Source: an uncultured Prevotellaceae bacterium (GTDB lineage Bacteria > Bacteroidota > Bacteroidia > Bacteroidales > Bacteroidaceae). Taken from it: a stretch of 6,213 nt of DNA. The stretch lies in NCBI GenBank assembly GCA_902803455.1, contig CADCQC010000217.1:1-6213 (forward strand), read 5' to 3'. This document shows, piece after piece, positions 4,548 through 6,213 of this stretch (positions are counted from its first letter, which is position 1; every line of letters begins with the position of its first letter). A model generated the notes under the pieces. That model had not been told where the DNA came from, did no database searches, and saw nothing but the letters and a program-made list of their open reading frames with translations. The position numbers and the translations under genes were made by a program.

Positions 4548-5210
4548 ATGATGAAAAAACTGTTTTTGCTTTTGCTGATGGTGGCCACGTTTGCCTATGC
4601 ATCAGCGCAGACCAAGAAAGTGTCGGTCCTTGGTGATTCTTACTCCACTTTTATTGGAGTCATTCCTGCCAATTATGCGACGTTCTATCCCAATGACCGA
4701 AATGATGTCACTGAGGTGGAGCAGACTTGGTGGAGCCTCTATATCAAGGCTAAGGGCTATGAGCTGGAGAAAAACGATTCGTGGGGTGGCACAACCATCT
4801 GTGGCACAGGATACGGGCGCATGGATTCTTCGCGCAATAACTTTATTGCACGTGTGGACAGCCTCGGCTGCCACGACCTCATCTTCGGTTTCGGTGGCAC
4901 CAACGATGCTTGGGCCAACTCACCCATGGGCGAGTATCAGTACTCAGATTGGACAAAAGACGATTGCAAGAATTTTCGTCCTGCGCTGGCTTGTCTCATC
5001 GACATGCTTCAGAAACGTTATTCCAAAGCTGAAATCTGCTTTATCCTCAACTCGGAGTTGTCAGAGTCTGTCAATGAGGCCATGCGTGAGGTCTGTAAGC
5101 ATTACAACGTGAAACTTGTGGAACTCCACGATATAGAGAAACAGAATGGTCATCCGTCAATCAACGGCATGAAGAGCATTTGCGAACAACTGTTGGAAGC
5201 AGGGTTGTAA
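4548..5210 (+). CDS. Exported SGNH/GDSL-family hydrolase
   Basis: The product has a signal peptide (MMKKLFLLLLMVATFAYASA, cleavage after residue 20) and a mature SGNH domain. Block I is VLGDSYSTF with the nucleophile Ser31. Block II is NDSWGGTTI (77-85), with the oxyanion Gly. Block III is FGGTNDAW with Asn119. Block V is NGHPSINGMK with catalytic His202. The family hydrolyses esters of lipids, acetylated sugars or polysaccharides by a Ser-His(-Asp) mechanism; substrate here is unknown, and the export suggests an envelope or dietary glycan ester. The residue three before His202, normally Asp, is Gln199. An in-frame ATG at 4518 would add MIYELYNVDK in front of the signal peptide; the charged, acidic extension makes the ATG pair at 4548/4551 the better start. 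The gene is monocistronic: own promoter upstream, strong terminator downstream. Confidence 0.92.
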   Translation: MMKKLFLLLLMVATFAYASAQTKKVSVLGDSYSTFIGVIPANYATFYPNDRNDVTEVEQTWWSLYIKAKGYELEKNDSWGGTTICGTGYGRMDSSRNNFIARVDSLGCHDLIFGFGGTNDAWANSPMGEYQYSDWTKDDCKNFRPALACLIDMLQKRYSKAEICFILNSELSESVNEAMREVCKHYNVKLVELHDIEKQNGHPSINGMKSICEQLLEAGL

Positions 5211-5233
5211 CAAAACTGGCTGCTGGCCACATG

Positions 5234-5254
5234 TAGGTTTGATGTAAAAACCTA
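5234..5254 (+). other. Small hairpin between the SGNH hydrolase stop and its terminator
   Basis: TAGGTTT (5234-5240) pairs with AAACCTA (5248-5254), 7 bp with a 7-base loop. No T-run follows, so it is an accessory structure at best, perhaps protecting the 3' end. Confidence 0.35.
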
Positions 5255-5260
5255 ATACTC

Positions 5261-5304
5261 AGTTCATCGGGATTGCAATTGTTGCAAATCCCGATGAACT
5301 TTTT
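5261..5304 (+). terminator. Strong intrinsic terminator of the SGNH hydrolase gene
   Basis: AGTTCATCGGGATT (5261-5274) pairs with AATCCCGATGAACT (5287-5300), a perfect 14-bp stem that extends by GCAA/TTGC past one bulged A and closes with a 3-base loop. A T-run (5300-5304) follows directly. It lies 50 bases after the stop. Confidence 0.93.
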
Positions 5305-5428
5305 GTTGGCCGTCAGTTTTCTATGAGCATCACTCTATGAGTAGGTTCGTTAAATAGTTACTGAATGGTGTCAAATCCTTAATAGAAGTTAAATTTATTG
5401 TTTTACGATAAATTTTTATTGTTTTTTC

Positions 5429-5459
5429 TTGGAGGTCTTTTTGAATAGTATTACTTTTG
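5429..5459 (+). promoter_or_regulatory. Bacteroidetes-type promoter for the four-helix membrane protein
   Basis: A perfect -7 TACTTTTG (5452-5459) lies 20 bp after TTG (5429-5431). The predicted start near 5465 leaves about 40 bases before the ATG at 5506. The stretch between the preceding terminator and this promoter (5305-5428) is AT-rich and shows nothing else. Confidence 0.7.
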
Positions 5460-5461
5460 CA

Positions 5462-5476
5462 TATCGAAAATCGATA
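5462..5476. promoter_or_regulatory. Palindrome at the predicted transcription start (possible operator)
   Basis: TATCGA-AAA-TCGATA is a perfect 15-bp inverted repeat directly after the -7 element, covering the predicted start. CGATAAA, part of one arm, recurs at 5406-5412 and 5493-5499. This is where a repressor would act; no regulator is identified, although DUF2975-type genes are often paired with small HTH genes. Confidence 0.45.
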
Positions 5477-5505
5477 AATAATCAAAATGAAACGATAAAA
5501 TTGAT

Positions 5506-5991
5506 ATGCAAATGACTTGTCTGTTCCGCAATGTAGTGAAAAATCCTGTGCCGTTGATCTTGCTGTTGGCATTAGCATGTGTGATGGCATTCTTCATCGC
5601 AGGTGATATCAACAACATGCAAGAGGCAAAAACTGGTTACGATTATTGCCTCAATCTATGCTATCTCATAGGGAATATCAGCATCAGCTATTTCATGTGT
5701 ATCTACTTCATGATGCTATACCTCACTTATATGAATAAGCAGTATTCTAAATGGATCATCCGGTTGTTTTATATCCTTGGACTGTCGAGCCTCGCCTATT
5801 TCGCCGTGGCAGGACATGTGTATGACTATGTGTTTCACCACGTTGAAAGCAACTACATGGAGAAGTTGCCCTCACTGGCACGCACGATTTTCACTAGTCC
5901 TGTCTATTGGATCATCATTGGCTATTTCTTCATTCCCAAGATTTTGAAAGATGCTCAGAAAATGAAAGAAGAACAAGAGTTGACGGTATAA
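5506..5991 (+). CDS. Small integral membrane protein, four predicted helices, unknown function
   Basis: The product is 161 residues. Hydrophobic segments lie at about 15-33, 49-75, 83-102 and 129-146. The N-terminus is basic (FRNVVKNP) and the C-terminus is a charged tail (KILKDAQKMKEEQELTV), so both ends are probably cytoplasmic. It has no signal peptide and no catalytic motif that I recognise. The length and topology resemble DUF2975-type proteins, but the sequence does not convince me. An ATG two codons later (5512) is an alternative start. A promoter with a palindrome lies just upstream; the next membrane-protein gene begins 92 bp downstream with no terminator seen between, so the two may form an operon. 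Confidence 0.82.
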   Translation: MQMTCLFRNVVKNPVPLILLLALACVMAFFIAGDINNMQEAKTGYDYCLNLCYLIGNISISYFMCIYFMMLYLTYMNKQYSKWIIRLFYILGLSSLAYFAVAGHVYDYVFHHVESNYMEKLPSLARTIFTSPVYWIIIGYFFIPKILKDAQKMKEEQELTV

Positions 5992-6083
5992 TAGCAATCA
6001 GCGAGCGGATGGCATCGTATAAAAATGCCTCTCCATATCATCAGAATTCAATCAACAAACCTATAACAAAAAATAGAGCGTGT

Positions 6084-6213
6084 ATGAAAAAGAAACTGAA
6101 TATCTTTTGTATCTTGATGCTGGTGCTGATGGCAGCGCAATTAATCATTGGAATTGTCTTCAACTTCAGCGAAAGCACCCAGGCGTTCAAACAGGGCTGG
6201 GAAGAAGGAAGAA
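6084..6213 (+). CDS. Probable DUF2975-like membrane protein, partial (N-terminus only)
   Basis: Only 43 codons are visible before the right edge. The sequence has a basic start MKKKLNIFC, a hydrophobic segment at about residues 8-26, and then FKQGWEEGR (35-43). A KKKLNIFCIL start with a following F..GW.EG segment is a pattern I associate with Bacteroidetes DUF2975 proteins, which have four helices and usually precede a small XRE-type regulator gene. A signal-anchor reading of the same residues is possible. It follows the membrane protein at 5506-5991 in the same direction after 92 bp. The reading frame is sound; the family call is tentative. Confidence 0.6.
   Translation, partial: MKKKLNIFCILMLVLMAAQLIIGIVFNFSESTQAFKQGWEEGR

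Noticed and set aside
5330..5590. 86-codon minus-strand open frame before the membrane protein
   Set aside because: It covers the promoter and start of the plus-strand gene, and its composition is typical of AT-rich noncoding DNA.
1..6213. CRISPR arrays, tRNA or rRNA genes, insertion sequences, phage genes, retron-like elements
   Set aside because: No regularly spaced repeats, RNA-gene signatures, transposase or phage proteins, or terminal inverted repeats were seen on reading both strands.

Overview
The window looks like a Bacteroidales chromosome, most likely Prevotella/Segatella-like. The evidence is the promoter type: at least six upstream regions carry the Bacteroidetes -7 element TAnnTTTG (or one mismatch from it), with a -33 TTTG/TTG-like element 18-20 bp away. 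Start codons lack Shine-Dalgarno sequences, and the protein families (PepSY-like secreted proteins, BlaI with an M56 peptidase, DUF2975-like membrane proteins) fit. No rRNA, tRNA, CRISPR array or insertion sequence was seen. The assignment rests on sequence features and recall of families, not on a search.

Layout. Positions 3-981 (minus) hold a two-gene regulatory operon: a BlaI/MecI-type winged-helix repressor (625-981), then an M56/BlaR1-type membrane metallopeptidase that runs off the left edge (608 down to 3). The repressor's promoter contains two palindromes built from AACTAA/TTAGTT, which fits autorepression. Positions 1253-2452 (minus) hold two tandem, independently transcribed paralogues of a 147-residue secreted PepSY-like protein. 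Each has its own terminator and its own promoter, and both promoters carry the same three-site motif array. Positions 2743-4193 (minus) hold a flavin reductase-family protein and, upstream of it, a 285-residue exported protein of unknown function with apparent Tudor/SH3-like repeats. The plus-strand genes follow: an exported SGNH/GDSL hydrolase (4548-5210) ending in a strong intrinsic terminator, a four-helix membrane protein (5506-5991), and the start of a second small membrane protein, probably DUF2975-like (6084 to the right edge).

How the genes may work together. BlaI and the M56 peptidase form the classic sense-and-derepress pair: the peptidase senses an envelope signal and causes repressor inactivation. 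The two PepSY-like genes share a regulatory array (TTGCGACA, a second copy 19 bp further on, an inverted copy at 51 bp) that is better conserved than their proteins, so they are probably co-regulated by one direct-repeat-binding activator. A single extra copy of this octamer lies before the flavin reductase gene. The strongest candidates for something undescribed are this three-site array and the operator layout of the blaI-like promoter. The remaining genes look like ordinary envelope functions.
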